Made by a program: the position numbers and the translations under genes. From a bacterium UBP2_UBA4780 (GTDB taxonomy: Bacteria > Edwardsbacteria > AC1 > EtOH8), in assembly GCA_002403115.1 (NCBI GenBank), contig DHHE01000013.1, positions 398-23,282 on the forward strand: a stretch of 22,885 nt of DNA. The letters are read 5' to 3'. The notes under the pieces are model-generated. The model had not been told where the DNA came from, ran no database searches, and saw nothing but the letters and a program-made list of their open reading frames with translations. Below, piece by piece: positions 1-7,486 of the stretch. Each line of letters opens with the position of its first letter. Positions within the stretch are counted from its first letter, which is position 1.

Positions 1-2462
1 TCGAGCCGGCCGAGGGAAAGGGGATCCGCAAGCAGCTGGACGACATGCTGCACCAGGTCAAGGAGTCGCGCGGCTACAAGTCGGACGCGGACCTGACGGC
101 AGACGAGTTGAAGGTGTTATGTGAGAAGTTCAAAGTCAAGGTAAAGGAGGCGCTGGGGAATGAGTTTCCGGACGACGCCCGCGAGCAGCTGTGGGGCGGC
201 ATCGGGGCGGTGTTCGCCAGCTGGAACGGCAGGCGGGCCGTCTCCTACCGCCGCATCGAGGGCATCCCGGACGAGTGGGGCACCGCGGTCAACGTCCAGG
301 CCATGGTATATGGCAACATGGGCGACAGCTCGGCCACCGGCGTGGCCTTCACCCGCAACCCGGCCAACGGCGACAACCACTTCTACGGCGAGTGGCTGGT
401 GAACGCCCAGGGCGAGGACGTGGTGGCCGGCATCCGCACCCCAAATCCGCTCAACGAGGCCACCAAGGGCGAGCAGAACAAGCACCTGCCGTCGCTGGAG
501 ACGGCCATGCCCCAGGTCTACAAGGAGCTGGACGCCATCCGGGCCAGGCTGGAGAAGCACTACCGCGACATGCAGGACATCGAGTTCACCATCCAGGAGG
601 GGCGCCTGTGGATGCTGCAGTGCCGGGTGGGCAAGCGCACCGGGACCGCGGCCCTGAACATGGCCATGGACATGGTCGAGGAGAGGCTGATCACCAAGTC
701 CGAGGCGGTGATGCGGGTGGCCCCGGCCCAGCTCGACGAGCTGCTGCACCCCATCGTCGACCCGGCCGCCGAGAAATCGGCCGCCGTCCTGGCCAAGGGC
801 CTGCCGGCCGGGCCGGGCGGGGCCACCGGCCAGATCGTCTTCACCGCGGCCGACGCGGTCCTTTGGGCCAAGGGGGGCAAGACGGTCATATTGGTGCGCG
901 AGGAGACCAACCCCGAGGACGTGGAGGGGATGCGGGCCGCGGTCGGCATCCTGACCTCGCGCGGCGGCATGACCTCGCACGCGGCATTGGTGGCCCGGGG
1001 CTGGGGCAAGTGCTGCATCGTGGGGGCGGGCGGCATCTCGGTCGACGCGGGCCGCAAGGTGATGAAGGCGGGCGGCCGGGAGTTCCGCGAGGGTGACAAG
1101 TTCACCCTCAACGGCACCAGGGGCTACGTCTACGAGGGCGCCCTGGCCATGATCGACGCCACCGAGAACCCGCGCTTCCAGGCCTTCATGAGGTACGTGG
1201 ACCAGTTCCGCCGCCTCAAGGTGCGCACCAACGCCGACACCCCGGACGACGCGGCCAAGGCGCGCGGCTTCGGGGCCGAGGGCATCGGCCTGTTCCGCAC
1301 CGAGCACATGTTCTACGGCAAGAACTCCGAGGAGCCCCTGTTCCGCCTGCGCAAGATGATCATATCGCACGACGAGAGGGAGCGGCGGGCGGCCCTGGAC
1401 GAGCTCTACCCCTACGTCAAGAAGGACATCAAGGCCACATTGGAGGTGATGGACGGCCTGCCGGTGACCATCCGCCTGCTGGATCCGCCCCTGCACGAGT
1501 TCGTGCCCAAACGCGAGGAGGAGAGGCAGAAGCTGGCCCGGGCCCTGAATATTTCGCTGAACGACCTCAACGACCGGGCCGACGACCTGCACGAGTCGAA
1601 CCCGATGATGGGCCACCGCGGCGTCCGCCTGGGCGTCACCTATCCCGAGATCACCGAGATGCAGGTGCGCGCCATCCTGGAGTCCACGGTGGAGCTGGTC
1701 AAGGAAGGCAAGAGGATCATGCCCGAGATCATGGTCCCGGTGGTGGGCATCAGGGAGGAGCTCGACGACCAGAAGGCCATCGTCGACCGGATATACCAGG
1801 AGGTTTGCGCCAAATACGGGGTCAAGAGAATAGACTACATGTACGGCACCATGATCGAGATCCCGCGGGCCGCCCTGACGGCCGGAAAGATAGCCCAGAC
1901 GGCCGAGTTCTTCAGTTACGGCACCAACGACCTCACCCAGATGGGCTTCGGCTTCTCCCGCGACGACATCGGCGGCTTCGTGCCGGCCTACGTCGAAAAA
2001 AGGATCCTCCCGGCCGACCCCTTCAACATCCTGGACCAGGAGGGCATCGGGGAGCTGATCGACATCGGCATCAGGCGCGGCCGGGCCACCAGGCCAAAAC
2101 TCAAGGTGGGGATCTGCGGGGAGCACGGCGGGGAGCCGTCCTCGGTCGAGTTTTGCCACCGGGTGGGCATGGACTACGTCTCCTGCTCGCCGTTCCGGGT
2201 GCCCATCGCCCGGCTGGCCGCGGCCCAGGCGGCGATAAGGGAGGCCGCAAACGCGAAGCCAGTAAAGGACGATGCCGCCAAGGCCAAGGGGGCCAGGCGC
2301 GGCAGGCCCAAGGGCTCGAAGAACAAGCCCAAGGCGGCCGGGAGGCCGGGCAGGCCGAAGGGGTCGAAGAGCAGGCCCAAGGCGGTTGGGAGGGCCGTTA
2401 AGAAGATAGTCAGTAAAATGGCGAAAAAGGCCAGGATCAAGGCTGGTAAAAAGAGAAGATAG
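1..2462 (+). CDS. ppdK: Pyruvate, phosphate dikinase, 5' end cut by the window, with AT-hook-like C-terminal tail
   Basis: PPDK interconverts pyruvate + ATP + phosphate and PEP + AMP + PPi in the cytoplasm. The frame is open from nt 3, so the start lies upstream; by comparison with the roughly 870-residue family, about 100-130 N-terminal residues are missing. Seen in order (residues counted from nt 3): end of the nucleotide-binding domain (GTAVNVQAMVYGNMGD, AFTRNPANG, NAQGEDVVAGIRTP, LQCRVGKRTG); swivelling phosphohistidine domain with GGMTSHAALVARG, catalytic His about 326; PEP/pyruvate TIM-barrel domain with GLFRTEHMF, MMGHRGVRLG, EFFSYGTNDLTQM, GICGEHGGEPSS and DYVSCSPFRVPIARL, catalytic Cys about 728. 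All key motifs are intact. The family normally ends shortly after AAAQA. Here about 74 extra Lys/Arg/Pro/Gly-rich residues follow (nt 2238-2459), with two GRPKGSK motifs. An intrinsic terminator follows the stop. Identity is certain; the function of the tail is unknown. Confidence 0.97.
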   Translation, partial: EPAEGKGIRKQLDDMLHQVKESRGYKSDADLTADELKVLCEKFKVKVKEALGNEFPDDAREQLWGGIGAVFASWNGRRAVSYRRIEGIPDEWGTAVNVQAMVYGNMGDSSATGVAFTRNPANGDNHFYGEWLVNAQGEDVVAGIRTPNPLNEATKGEQNKHLPSLETAMPQVYKELDAIRARLEKHYRDMQDIEFTIQEGRLWMLQCRVGKRTGTAALNMAMDMVEERLITKSEAVMRVAPAQLDELLHPIVDPAAEKSAAVLAKGLPAGPGGATGQIVFTAADAVLWAKGGKTVILVREETNPEDVEGMRAAVGILTSRGGMTSHAALVARGWGKCCIVGAGGISVDAGRKVMKAGGREFREGDKFTLNGTRGYVYEGALAMIDATENPRFQAFMRYVDQFRRLKVRTNADTPDDAAKARGFGAEGIGLFRTEHMFYGKNSEEPLFRLRKMIISHDERERRAALDELYPYVKKDIKATLEVMDGLPVTIRLLDPPLHEFVPKREEERQKLARALNISLNDLNDRADDLHESNPMMGHRGVRLGVTYPEITEMQVRAILESTVELVKEGKRIMPEIMVPVVGIREELDDQKAIVDRIYQEVCAKYGVKRIDYMYGTMIEIPRAALTAGKIAQTAEFFSYGTNDLTQMGFGFSRDDIGGFVPAYVEKRILPADPFNILDQEGIGELIDIGIRRGRATRPKLKVGICGEHGGEPSSVEFCHRVGMDYVSCSPFRVPIARLAAAQAAIREAANAKPVKDDAAKAKGARRGRPKGSKNKPKAAGRPGRPKGSKSRPKAVGRAVKKIVSKMAKKARIKAGKKRR
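2301..2396 (+). repeat. Two tandem 48-bp units encoding AT-hook-like motifs
   Basis: Two adjacent in-frame 48-bp units (2301-2348 and 2349-2396) encode 16 residues each: GRPKGSKNKPKAAGRP and GRPKGSKSRPKAVGRA. The first is preceded by RR. GRP flanked by basic residues is the core of the AT-hook, which binds the minor groove of AT-rich DNA. The units lie inside the basic tail of the PPDK gene and probably arose by tandem duplication. Confidence 0.85.
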
Positions 2463-2482
2463 GACAGAAGGAACACAAGCTG

Positions 2483-2513
2483 GGCCTCCCGGGAAACCGG
2501 GGGGCCTCTTTTT
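2483..2513 (+). terminator. Intrinsic terminator after ppdK
   Basis: A 10-bp stem, ggcctcccgg / ccggggggcc (one G-T pair), closes a GAAA tetraloop (2493-2496) and is followed by c-t-c then five T (2509-2513). It starts about 20 bp after the ppdK stop. Its 17-nt core (2488-2504) recurs exactly in the hairpin at 5319-5335. Confidence 0.85.
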
Positions 2514-2547
2514 GCCCTATGTCCATAGTCATAGTATTTAATATGTC

Positions 2548-2577
2548 TTGACAATGGACTTGTATATGCCTTATAAT
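2548..2577 (+). promoter_or_regulatory. Sigma-70-type promoter of the repeat-protein gene
   Basis: TTGACA (2548-2553), an 18-bp spacer and TATAAT (2572-2577): both hexamers are perfect consensus. The predicted start near 2584 gives a leader of about 36 nt, ending with AGGAG (2606-2610) nine bases before the ATG at 2620. The region is AT-rich. Confidence 0.85.
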
Positions 2578-2619
2578 GGCCGTGCTTTATCGTTAATTAA
2601 AAATTAGGAGCATAAGTCC

Positions 2620-5292
2620 ATGCACCACAAAACGGTCATCTTTGCCCTACTGTTAGTCTTGCTGGTCGGCACGGCCATGGCCCAGTGGGTCCCAGACGGT
2701 GCGGCCGTCTGCACGGCCACCGGGAGTCAGGCGGATCTGGAAGTGGTATCGGACGGCGCGGGCGGGGCCATCATCACCTGGGAGGACAACCGCAGCGGTA
2801 GCAATGACATCTACATCCAGCGGGTCAACGCCTTGGGGGTGGCCCAATGGGCGGCGGGCGGGGTCTGCATTTGCTCGGCCACGGGCAACCAGGAAAACCC
2901 GGAAATAATCCCGGACGGCTTTGGAGGCGCCATCATCGTCTGGATGGATGGCCGCAGCGGCATCATGTGGGACATTTACGCCCAGCGGGTGAACAGCTCG
3001 GGTGTGGTTCAGTGGACGGCCAACGGCGTGGCCGTCTGCACGGCGGCAGATGCCCAGTTCGCGCCGGTAATGGTCTCCGACGGGTCCGGCGGGGCCATCA
3101 TCGCCTGGTACGACTTACGCCTGGGCACTGACATGAACATATTTGCGCAGCGGGTCAATGCTTCCGGAGCGGTGCAGTGGACGGCCGACGGCGTGTCCGT
3201 CTGCAATCAGGCAGGAGACCAAACCTCGACCTCCATAACGTCCGACGGGTCCGGCGGGGCCATCATCGCCTGGCAGGATTACCGCAGCGGCAATGACGAT
3301 ATATATGTACAGCGGGTCCTGGGTCAAGCTGGCGGGAGGGTGTGGACATCAAACGGCGTGGCGGTGTGCACGGCAACGAATCACCAAACCTTCCCGAGGA
3401 TAGTCAGCGACGGTTCGGGCGGGGCCATCATTACCTGGCAAGATAACCGCAGCAGCAACTACGATATCTACGCCCAGCGGGTGGATGCCTCGGGCGTGGC
3501 CCAGTGGACGGCCAACGGGGTGGGCGTCTGCACCGCCACCGGCAACCAATTTCCCAACTACAGCATCCAGGACGGCTCCGGCGGCGCCATCATAGCCTGG
3601 CACGACATCCGCAGCGGCAACAACGACATCTACGTCCAGCGGATCAACAGCTCGGGCGCGTCCCTGTGGACCGGCAACGGCCTGGCCATATGCACGGCCA
3701 CTTATTCACAGGAATACCCGCAGCTGTGCTTGGACGGCGCCGGGGGGGCCATCATCGCCTGGAGCGATAACCGCGGAATGAACTGGAACATCTACGCCCA
3801 GAGGCTAAATCCGGCCGGGTCGGCGCTTTGGGCGGCCAATGGAGAGGCCGTGAGCGCGGCGGCCAACGCCCAGCAAAACCCGGTTCTGGCCACGGACGGC
3901 GTCGGGGGGGCCATCGTCGCCTGGACGGACAGCCGGGGCGCGGACCAGGACGTATACGCCAGCAGGCTGGACAAGCACGACGGCAGTTACTGGGGCCGAA
4001 ACGCCCCGGCGGTCACCGATATCCGCGACGTGCCCAACGACCAGGGCGGGGCGGTGAACCTCTCCTGGGCCCCTTCGTACCTTGACGCCTGGCCGGACAC
4101 CCTGGTCAGCCACTACACGGTCTGGCGCAGCCTGACCGGAGCCAAGCACGGGCTGCCGCAGGTGGACCCGTCGCGGGTGGACGCCGGCTTCCAGGGCCCC
4201 GGATTCCTTCTCGATACCAAGGGCTATGCCTGGCAGTGGCTGGCCACCATCCCCTGGCAGGCGTACCTGCCGGGCTATTCCTATCCGGCGCCGACCCTGT
4301 GCGATTCCGGGCCTTCGGGCAAGGTGCATCACCACTACATGGTGATAGCCCACACAGACAACCCCGTGCTCTACTGGAACTCGGCCCCCGACTCGGGCTA
4401 CTCGGTCGACAACCTGCCGCCGTCCAAGGCGCTGCTGCTGGTGGGGCAGCGGCTCAAGGGGCCCAAGGCCGACATCAGGATAGACTGGAACCGGGAGACG
4501 GTGGCCGACCTGTGGCGCTACGGGGTGTACCGGGATGTTTCCTCCGGTTTCACCCCGGGTCCGGGCAATTTCATATGCTACTCGGACGACACCACCGAAA
4601 CGGACGCGCCCACCGAGGCCTGCTGGTACAAGGTGACGGCCTTCGACGTCCACGGGAACGAGGGGGCGCCGTCGAACGAGTGGTACTACGACGGTTCGCT
4701 GTCGGCGCAGCTTTCGATGTTCGCGGCCATGGAGCTGGAGGACGGGCGGGTGTCGGTGCGGTGGCGGACGGAGAGCGAGGAGAACTGCCTGAGATGGGAG
4801 GTGGAGCGGTCCGATGCACCGGGCTCCACGTACCTGGCGTTGGGATCTGTCCCCGGCCAGGGGAGCACCGCGCAACCCACCGACTACCGGTACGACGACG
4901 AGTCGGAGCTGGCCCCCCGGACCTACTATTACCGTTTGGGCCAGGTGGACCTGGACGGGGGGAAGCGCTACTTCGGGCCGGTGAGCCTGAGCTACCAGTG
5001 GCGGGTGCCGGCCGAGGCCGGGATAGCGGGGGCACGGCCGAACCCCTTCAACCAGACAACAACCATCAGTTATCAGTTAACAAGGCCGGGGTCGGCCAGC
5101 CTCAAGGTCTACAACGTCTACGGCCAGCTGGTGCGGACGCTGGAGACCGGGCAAAAGCCGGCGGGGTACCACCGGGCCAGGTGGGACGGGCGCAACGACA
5201 GTGGCGAGGCGGTCTCGGCCGGGGTGTACCTGGTAAGGCTGGAGGGATCAGGTGTAGCCAGCTCGTCGGCCCGGGTGGCGGTGGTCAGGTAG
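2620..5292 (+). CDS. Secreted eight-repeat (probable beta-propeller) protein with FlgD-like/type-A sorting domain
   Basis: An 890-residue exported protein of unknown function. Start ATG 2620 has AGGAG nine bases upstream. Residues 1-21 are a signal peptide (MHHKTVIFALLLVLLVGTAMA, cleavage at AMA-Q). Residues 23-457 are eight repeats of 54-55 residues with the pattern W-x-x-x-G-x-x-[VI]-C-x-A ... DG-x-GGAII-x-W-x-D-x-R ... [DN]-[IV]-[YF]-x-Q-R-[VIL]. Residues about 465-700 hold one or two fibronectin-III-like beta domains (NLSWAPSYLDAW, SHYTVWRSL, WYKVTAFDVHGNEG). From about 803 comes PNPFNQTTTISYQL ... KVYNVYGQLVRTL ... WDGRNDSGEAVSAGVYLVRL, a FlgD Ig-like / type-A sorting domain used for type IX secretion in the FCB group. 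The Trp-anchored repeat period suggests beta-propeller blades (inference). The gene is monocistronic, with its own promoter and a strong hairpin after the stop. No enzyme motif was seen; adhesion or binding is plausible. Confidence 0.9.
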   Translation: MHHKTVIFALLLVLLVGTAMAQWVPDGAAVCTATGSQADLEVVSDGAGGAIITWEDNRSGSNDIYIQRVNALGVAQWAAGGVCICSATGNQENPEIIPDGFGGAIIVWMDGRSGIMWDIYAQRVNSSGVVQWTANGVAVCTAADAQFAPVMVSDGSGGAIIAWYDLRLGTDMNIFAQRVNASGAVQWTADGVSVCNQAGDQTSTSITSDGSGGAIIAWQDYRSGNDDIYVQRVLGQAGGRVWTSNGVAVCTATNHQTFPRIVSDGSGGAIITWQDNRSSNYDIYAQRVDASGVAQWTANGVGVCTATGNQFPNYSIQDGSGGAIIAWHDIRSGNNDIYVQRINSSGASLWTGNGLAICTATYSQEYPQLCLDGAGGAIIAWSDNRGMNWNIYAQRLNPAGSALWAANGEAVSAAANAQQNPVLATDGVGGAIVAWTDSRGADQDVYASRLDKHDGSYWGRNAPAVTDIRDVPNDQGGAVNLSWAPSYLDAWPDTLVSHYTVWRSLTGAKHGLPQVDPSRVDAGFQGPGFLLDTKGYAWQWLATIPWQAYLPGYSYPAPTLCDSGPSGKVHHHYMVIAHTDNPVLYWNSAPDSGYSVDNLPPSKALLLVGQRLKGPKADIRIDWNRETVADLWRYGVYRDVSSGFTPGPGNFICYSDDTTETDAPTEACWYKVTAFDVHGNEGAPSNEWYYDGSLSAQLSMFAAMELEDGRVSVRWRTESEENCLRWEVERSDAPGSTYLALGSVPGQGSTAQPTDYRYDDESELAPRTYYYRLGQVDLDGGKRYFGPVSLSYQWRVPAEAGIAGARPNPFNQTTTISYQLTRPGSASLKVYNVYGQLVRTLETGQKPAGYHRARWDGRNDSGEAVSAGVYLVRLEGSGVASSSARVAVVR
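2686..3990 (+). repeat. Eight tandem repeats of about 163 bp within the secreted protein gene
   Basis: Residues 23-457 are covered by eight consecutive units of 54-55 codons, each starting at a Trp codon. Conserved per unit are a Cys after [VI] (units 1-7; unit 8 has Ser), DG-x-GGAI and W-x-D. The DNA has diverged but keeps exact stretches: a 33-bp block is identical at 3076-3108 and 3241-3273, exactly 165 bp apart. Confidence 0.9.
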
Positions 5293-5310
5293 GCTACTCG
5301 CATTCCGAAA

Positions 5311-5346
5311 GGCATCCCCCCGGGAAACCGGGGGGATGCCGTGTTT
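5311..5346 (+). terminator. Strong GAAA-loop hairpin, probable terminator
   Basis: A perfect 13-bp stem (5311-5323 with 5328-5340; ggcatccccccgg and its complement) closes a GAAA loop (5324-5327). It lies 19 bp after the stop of the repeat-protein gene. Only gtgttt follows, so the U-tract is weak. Either the hairpin terminates inefficiently or it mainly protects the 3' end. Confidence 0.7.
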
Positions 5347-5369
5347 CCCCGGGCCGGCACATTTGCCCC

Positions 5370-5397
5370 TTGACTTTCACTGTTCAGGGTGTATAAT
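5370..5397 (+). promoter_or_regulatory. Promoter of the M6 metalloprotease gene
   Basis: TTGACT (5370-5375), a 16-bp spacer and TATAAT (5392-5397). The predicted start is about 5404. The last T of the -10 box is also the first base of the left 8-bp direct repeat of the MITE-like element, so the element sits at the transcription start. The leader is now about 217 nt; without the element it would be about 47 nt. Confidence 0.75.
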
Positions 5398-5574
5398 ACT
5401 ATTAAATGATTATCCCATCCGTTCAGGAAAAAATCTAATTGCTTTGAACTAGATTGCTTGTCCCCTTTAAAAGAGGGGTCGGGCTCCAAGCATTGTCAGT
5501 TTTCAAGAAAAACGATGTCACACACAACCTTACCCATAATCTTCCTGAAATGACGGGATAATCAATTACTATTA
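5397..5574. mobile_element. MITE-like non-coding insertion (162 bp) with 8-bp target duplication
   Basis: Body 5405-5566. Left end 5405-5427 and right end 5544-5566 are inverted repeats matching at 19 of 23 positions (21 of 25 if extended inward); the cores are GATTATCCC (5408-5416) and GGGATAATC (5555-5563). Immediately outside both ends is the same 8-mer, TACTATTA (5397-5404 and 5567-5574), as expected for a target-site duplication. The interior holds small hairpins: aatcta/tagatt (5432-5437, 5450-5455), and gcttg/caagc (5456-5460, 5487-5491) enclosing cccct/agggg (5462-5466, 5474-5478). No transposase is encoded, so mobility would need a trans-acting one. An 8-bp duplication occurs in IS families such as IS256, IS66, ISL3 and IS1595; I cannot assign one. 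Confidence 0.65.
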
Positions 5575-5607
5575 TATCCATAAGTTATATAAAGAAAGAA
5601 AACATCG

Positions 5608-5614
5608 AAGGGAG
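5608..5614 (+). promoter_or_regulatory. Shine-Dalgarno that fixes a GTG start
   Basis: AAGGGAG lies six bases (aataaa) before GTG 5621. The GTG is followed at once by a signal peptide, and no upstream ATG is in frame, so this site decides the start. Confidence 0.8.
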
Positions 5615-5620
5615 AATAAA

Positions 5621-7420
5621 GTGAAGCAGAACGTCATCCTGACGCTGTCCCTGGCCTGCCTGCTGGCCTTCCCGGCCCTGGCCATGCCGCCGCGGGAGGG
5701 GGTCACCGAACCCGAGGCCCTGAGGAAAATGCGGCTTCTGGGCATGGACAGCCCCGAGGGCGGCCTGATCCACCAGCTGAGGGCCAAGGACCCGGGCGCC
5801 AAGATCTCGGGCAACCGGCAGTACCCGGTGGTCCTGGGCTACTTCACCGATCTGGCGGCCACCAACACCCAAGCCGAGTTCCAGACAATGCTGTTCAGCA
5901 ACGCCTCGGGGGCCAAGTCGGTCAACAACTACTACCGCGACATGTCCTACAACGCCATGAGCTGCTCGGGCAAGGTTGACAACTGGCGCACCAGCAACAA
6001 CACGGTGGCCTACTACTCGGTCAACTACGGGCTGAACGGGGGGACCACCGCCAACACCTACGAGTTCATCCGCAAGGTGCTGGTCCACGCCGACTCCACC
6101 TTCAACTTCGCCGACAGCAACTACGACAAGAACCACGACGGTTACGTCGACGTGCTGTGGGTGGTGCACGCCGGCAAGGGGGCGGAGGAGGGGGCCAGCA
6201 ACATCTGGTCGCACAGCTTCCAGCTGGACGGGTTCGGGGGAGGGGCCACCTACTACGCCACCAGCGACATCAGCCCCTTCACCGGCACCGCCGTCCGCAT
6301 CAACAAGTACATCATCATGCCGGAGCGGACCAGCTACTCGGGCAGCGGCGGGACCACCATCATCGGCTGCGGGGTGTTCTGCCACGAGTTCGGCCACGCT
6401 TTGGGCCTGCCCGACCTCTACGACACCGGCAATCAGGCGGTGGCCGGCCAGGGCCTGGGCAACTTCTCGGTGATGGCCGGGGGCTCCTGGGGGGGCAACG
6501 GCAGCAGCAACGCCCGGCCGGTGGCCCTGGACCTGTGGTGCCGCCGCTTTTTGGGCTGGGCCGCTCCGGTCCGGGTGACCAGCAACGGATTCTACGGGAT
6601 AGCGGCCATCATGGCCACGGCCAGCAACAGCTCCTACAAGATGGCCAAGCTGGGGGCCGACACCACCCGGCAGTACTGGCTGATCGAGAACCGCTACCGC
6701 AACTCGCCGGGCCCGGTGAGCGCCGTCAGGTGGGACTCGCTGCTGGCCGGACAGGGCCTGGCCATCTACCACATCGACTCCGCCTACGCCAACTCAACCT
6801 ACATCAACAACAACCAGATGAACCGAAACTCGACGGACGGGTCCAACCGCAACCGTCCCCTGGGGGTGGCCCTGGAGGAGACCGACATGACCACCATCGG
6901 CTACAGCTCGGAACTGTGGTACGGGAACAACGCCGGTGAGTCGGACGACCTATGGAACAACGGCAACCAGGCGACCTTCGACAGCACCGGCACCAGCTAT
7001 CCCATCAGCCAGCGCAACGGGACCACCCCCACCACCGGAGGGGGCTACACCGGGGTCAAGGTCAAGAACATACCGGCGGCCTCGACGGCCATGTCCTGCA
7101 GCCTGATAGTCGGGGTTGTCACCGGGGTCGGGGGGGAACCCCAGGCCGCCGGCCCGCTGAAGTTCGGGCTGAACCAGGCAAATCCCAACCCGGTGCGCAG
7201 CCGGACCATCATCAGCTTCCAGCTGCCCGGCTACCTGGAGGCCGGGCTCTCCATCTTCAACGTGCTGGGCCAGGAGGTCAAGCGGTTCGAGCTGGGGACG
7301 CTGCCGCCGGGGCGGCACTCGGTCGAATGGAACGCGGCCGGGGCCAAGCCCGGAGTATATTTCTTCCGGTTGACGGCCGGTGGGAACACGGCGGTGGGCA
7401 AGATGACGGTGATCAGGTAG
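5621..7420 (+). CDS. Secreted M6-family (immune inhibitor A-like) zinc metalloprotease with type-A sorting domain
   Basis: 599 residues, GTG start. Residues 1-21 are a signal peptide (MKQNVILTLSLACLLAFPALA). A short propeptide-like segment (about 22-65) precedes the catalytic domain. M6 hallmarks seen: YPVVLGYFTDL, FNNYYRDMSYN-like text (VNNYYRDMSYNAM), the calcium-loop-like DKNHDGYVDVLWVVHAGKGAEEG, and zinc motif HEFGHALGLPDLYD with HEFGH at residues 255-259 and Asp265. The C-terminal domain (about 510-599) reads NPNPVRSRTIISF ... IFNVLGQEV ... PGVYFFRL and ends GKMTVIR, a type-A (Por/type IX) sorting domain. The enzyme should be exported across the outer membrane and degrade extracellular protein (inference from family). 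Transcription is probably from the promoter at 5370, through the MITE-like element. It is monocistronic, with a terminator after the stop. Confidence 0.94.
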   Translation: MKQNVILTLSLACLLAFPALAMPPREGVTEPEALRKMRLLGMDSPEGGLIHQLRAKDPGAKISGNRQYPVVLGYFTDLAATNTQAEFQTMLFSNASGAKSVNNYYRDMSYNAMSCSGKVDNWRTSNNTVAYYSVNYGLNGGTTANTYEFIRKVLVHADSTFNFADSNYDKNHDGYVDVLWVVHAGKGAEEGASNIWSHSFQLDGFGGGATYYATSDISPFTGTAVRINKYIIMPERTSYSGSGGTTIIGCGVFCHEFGHALGLPDLYDTGNQAVAGQGLGNFSVMAGGSWGGNGSSNARPVALDLWCRRFLGWAAPVRVTSNGFYGIAAIMATASNSSYKMAKLGADTTRQYWLIENRYRNSPGPVSAVRWDSLLAGQGLAIYHIDSAYANSTYINNNQMNRNSTDGSNRNRPLGVALEETDMTTIGYSSELWYGNNAGESDDLWNNGNQATFDSTGTSYPISQRNGTTPTTGGGYTGVKVKNIPAASTAMSCSLIVGVVTGVGGEPQAAGPLKFGLNQANPNPVRSRTIISFQLPGYLEAGLSIFNVLGQEVKRFELGTLPPGRHSVEWNAAGAKPGVYFFRLTAGGNTAVGKMTVIR

Positions 7421-7444
7421 GGTTCGTTAATTCCATAGAACTCC

Positions 7445-7486
7445 AACATAAAAGGCCCCGCGCCCTGGCGCCGGGTCTTTTATGTT
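7445..7486. terminator. Near-symmetrical, probably bidirectional terminator
   Basis: A long stem from aacataaaagg... (7445-7464) to ...cttttatgtt (7467-7486) has one G-T pair and one C-C mismatch around a GC-rich top and a very small loop. The 3' arm begins its T-run with ctttta. The A-rich left arm makes it work on either strand. It lies 24 bp after the metalloprotease stop. Confidence 0.75.

Larger units (their letters stand above)
5293..5620. other. 328-bp AT-rich intergenic region: hairpin, promoter, MITE-like insertion, leader
   Basis: In order it contains the hairpin at 5311-5340, a consensus-like promoter (5370-5397), a 162-bp inverted-repeat element with flanking 8-bp direct repeats (5397-5574), and about 46 bp of leader ending in AAGGGAG (5608-5614) and the GTG start at 5621. 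No open frame here looks like a gene. Confidence 0.85.

Noticed and set aside
117..2159. Very long open frame on the minus strand opposite ppdK, and similar long antisense frames elsewhere
   Set aside because: In GC-rich coding DNA the complementary frames are often open. The translations show no family motifs and are His/Gly/Arg-rich low-information sequence, while the plus strand carries well-known enzymes.
2521..2622. Inverted and direct copies of agtccat/atggact around the promoter at 2548 (2521-2526, 2554-2560, 2615-2621)
   Set aside because: Only 6-7 bp long, with uneven spacing and one copy overlapping the start codon; too weak to call an operator.
5118..5489. 123-residue minus-strand open frame starting inside the MITE-like element
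   Set aside because: Most of it is antisense to the end of the repeat-protein gene. No motif or ribosome-binding site was seen, and it does not resemble a transposase.
5404..5620. Riboswitch in the long leader of the metalloprotease gene
   Set aside because: I recognised no known riboswitch core. The inverted repeats plus flanking 8-bp duplication explain the length better as an insertion.
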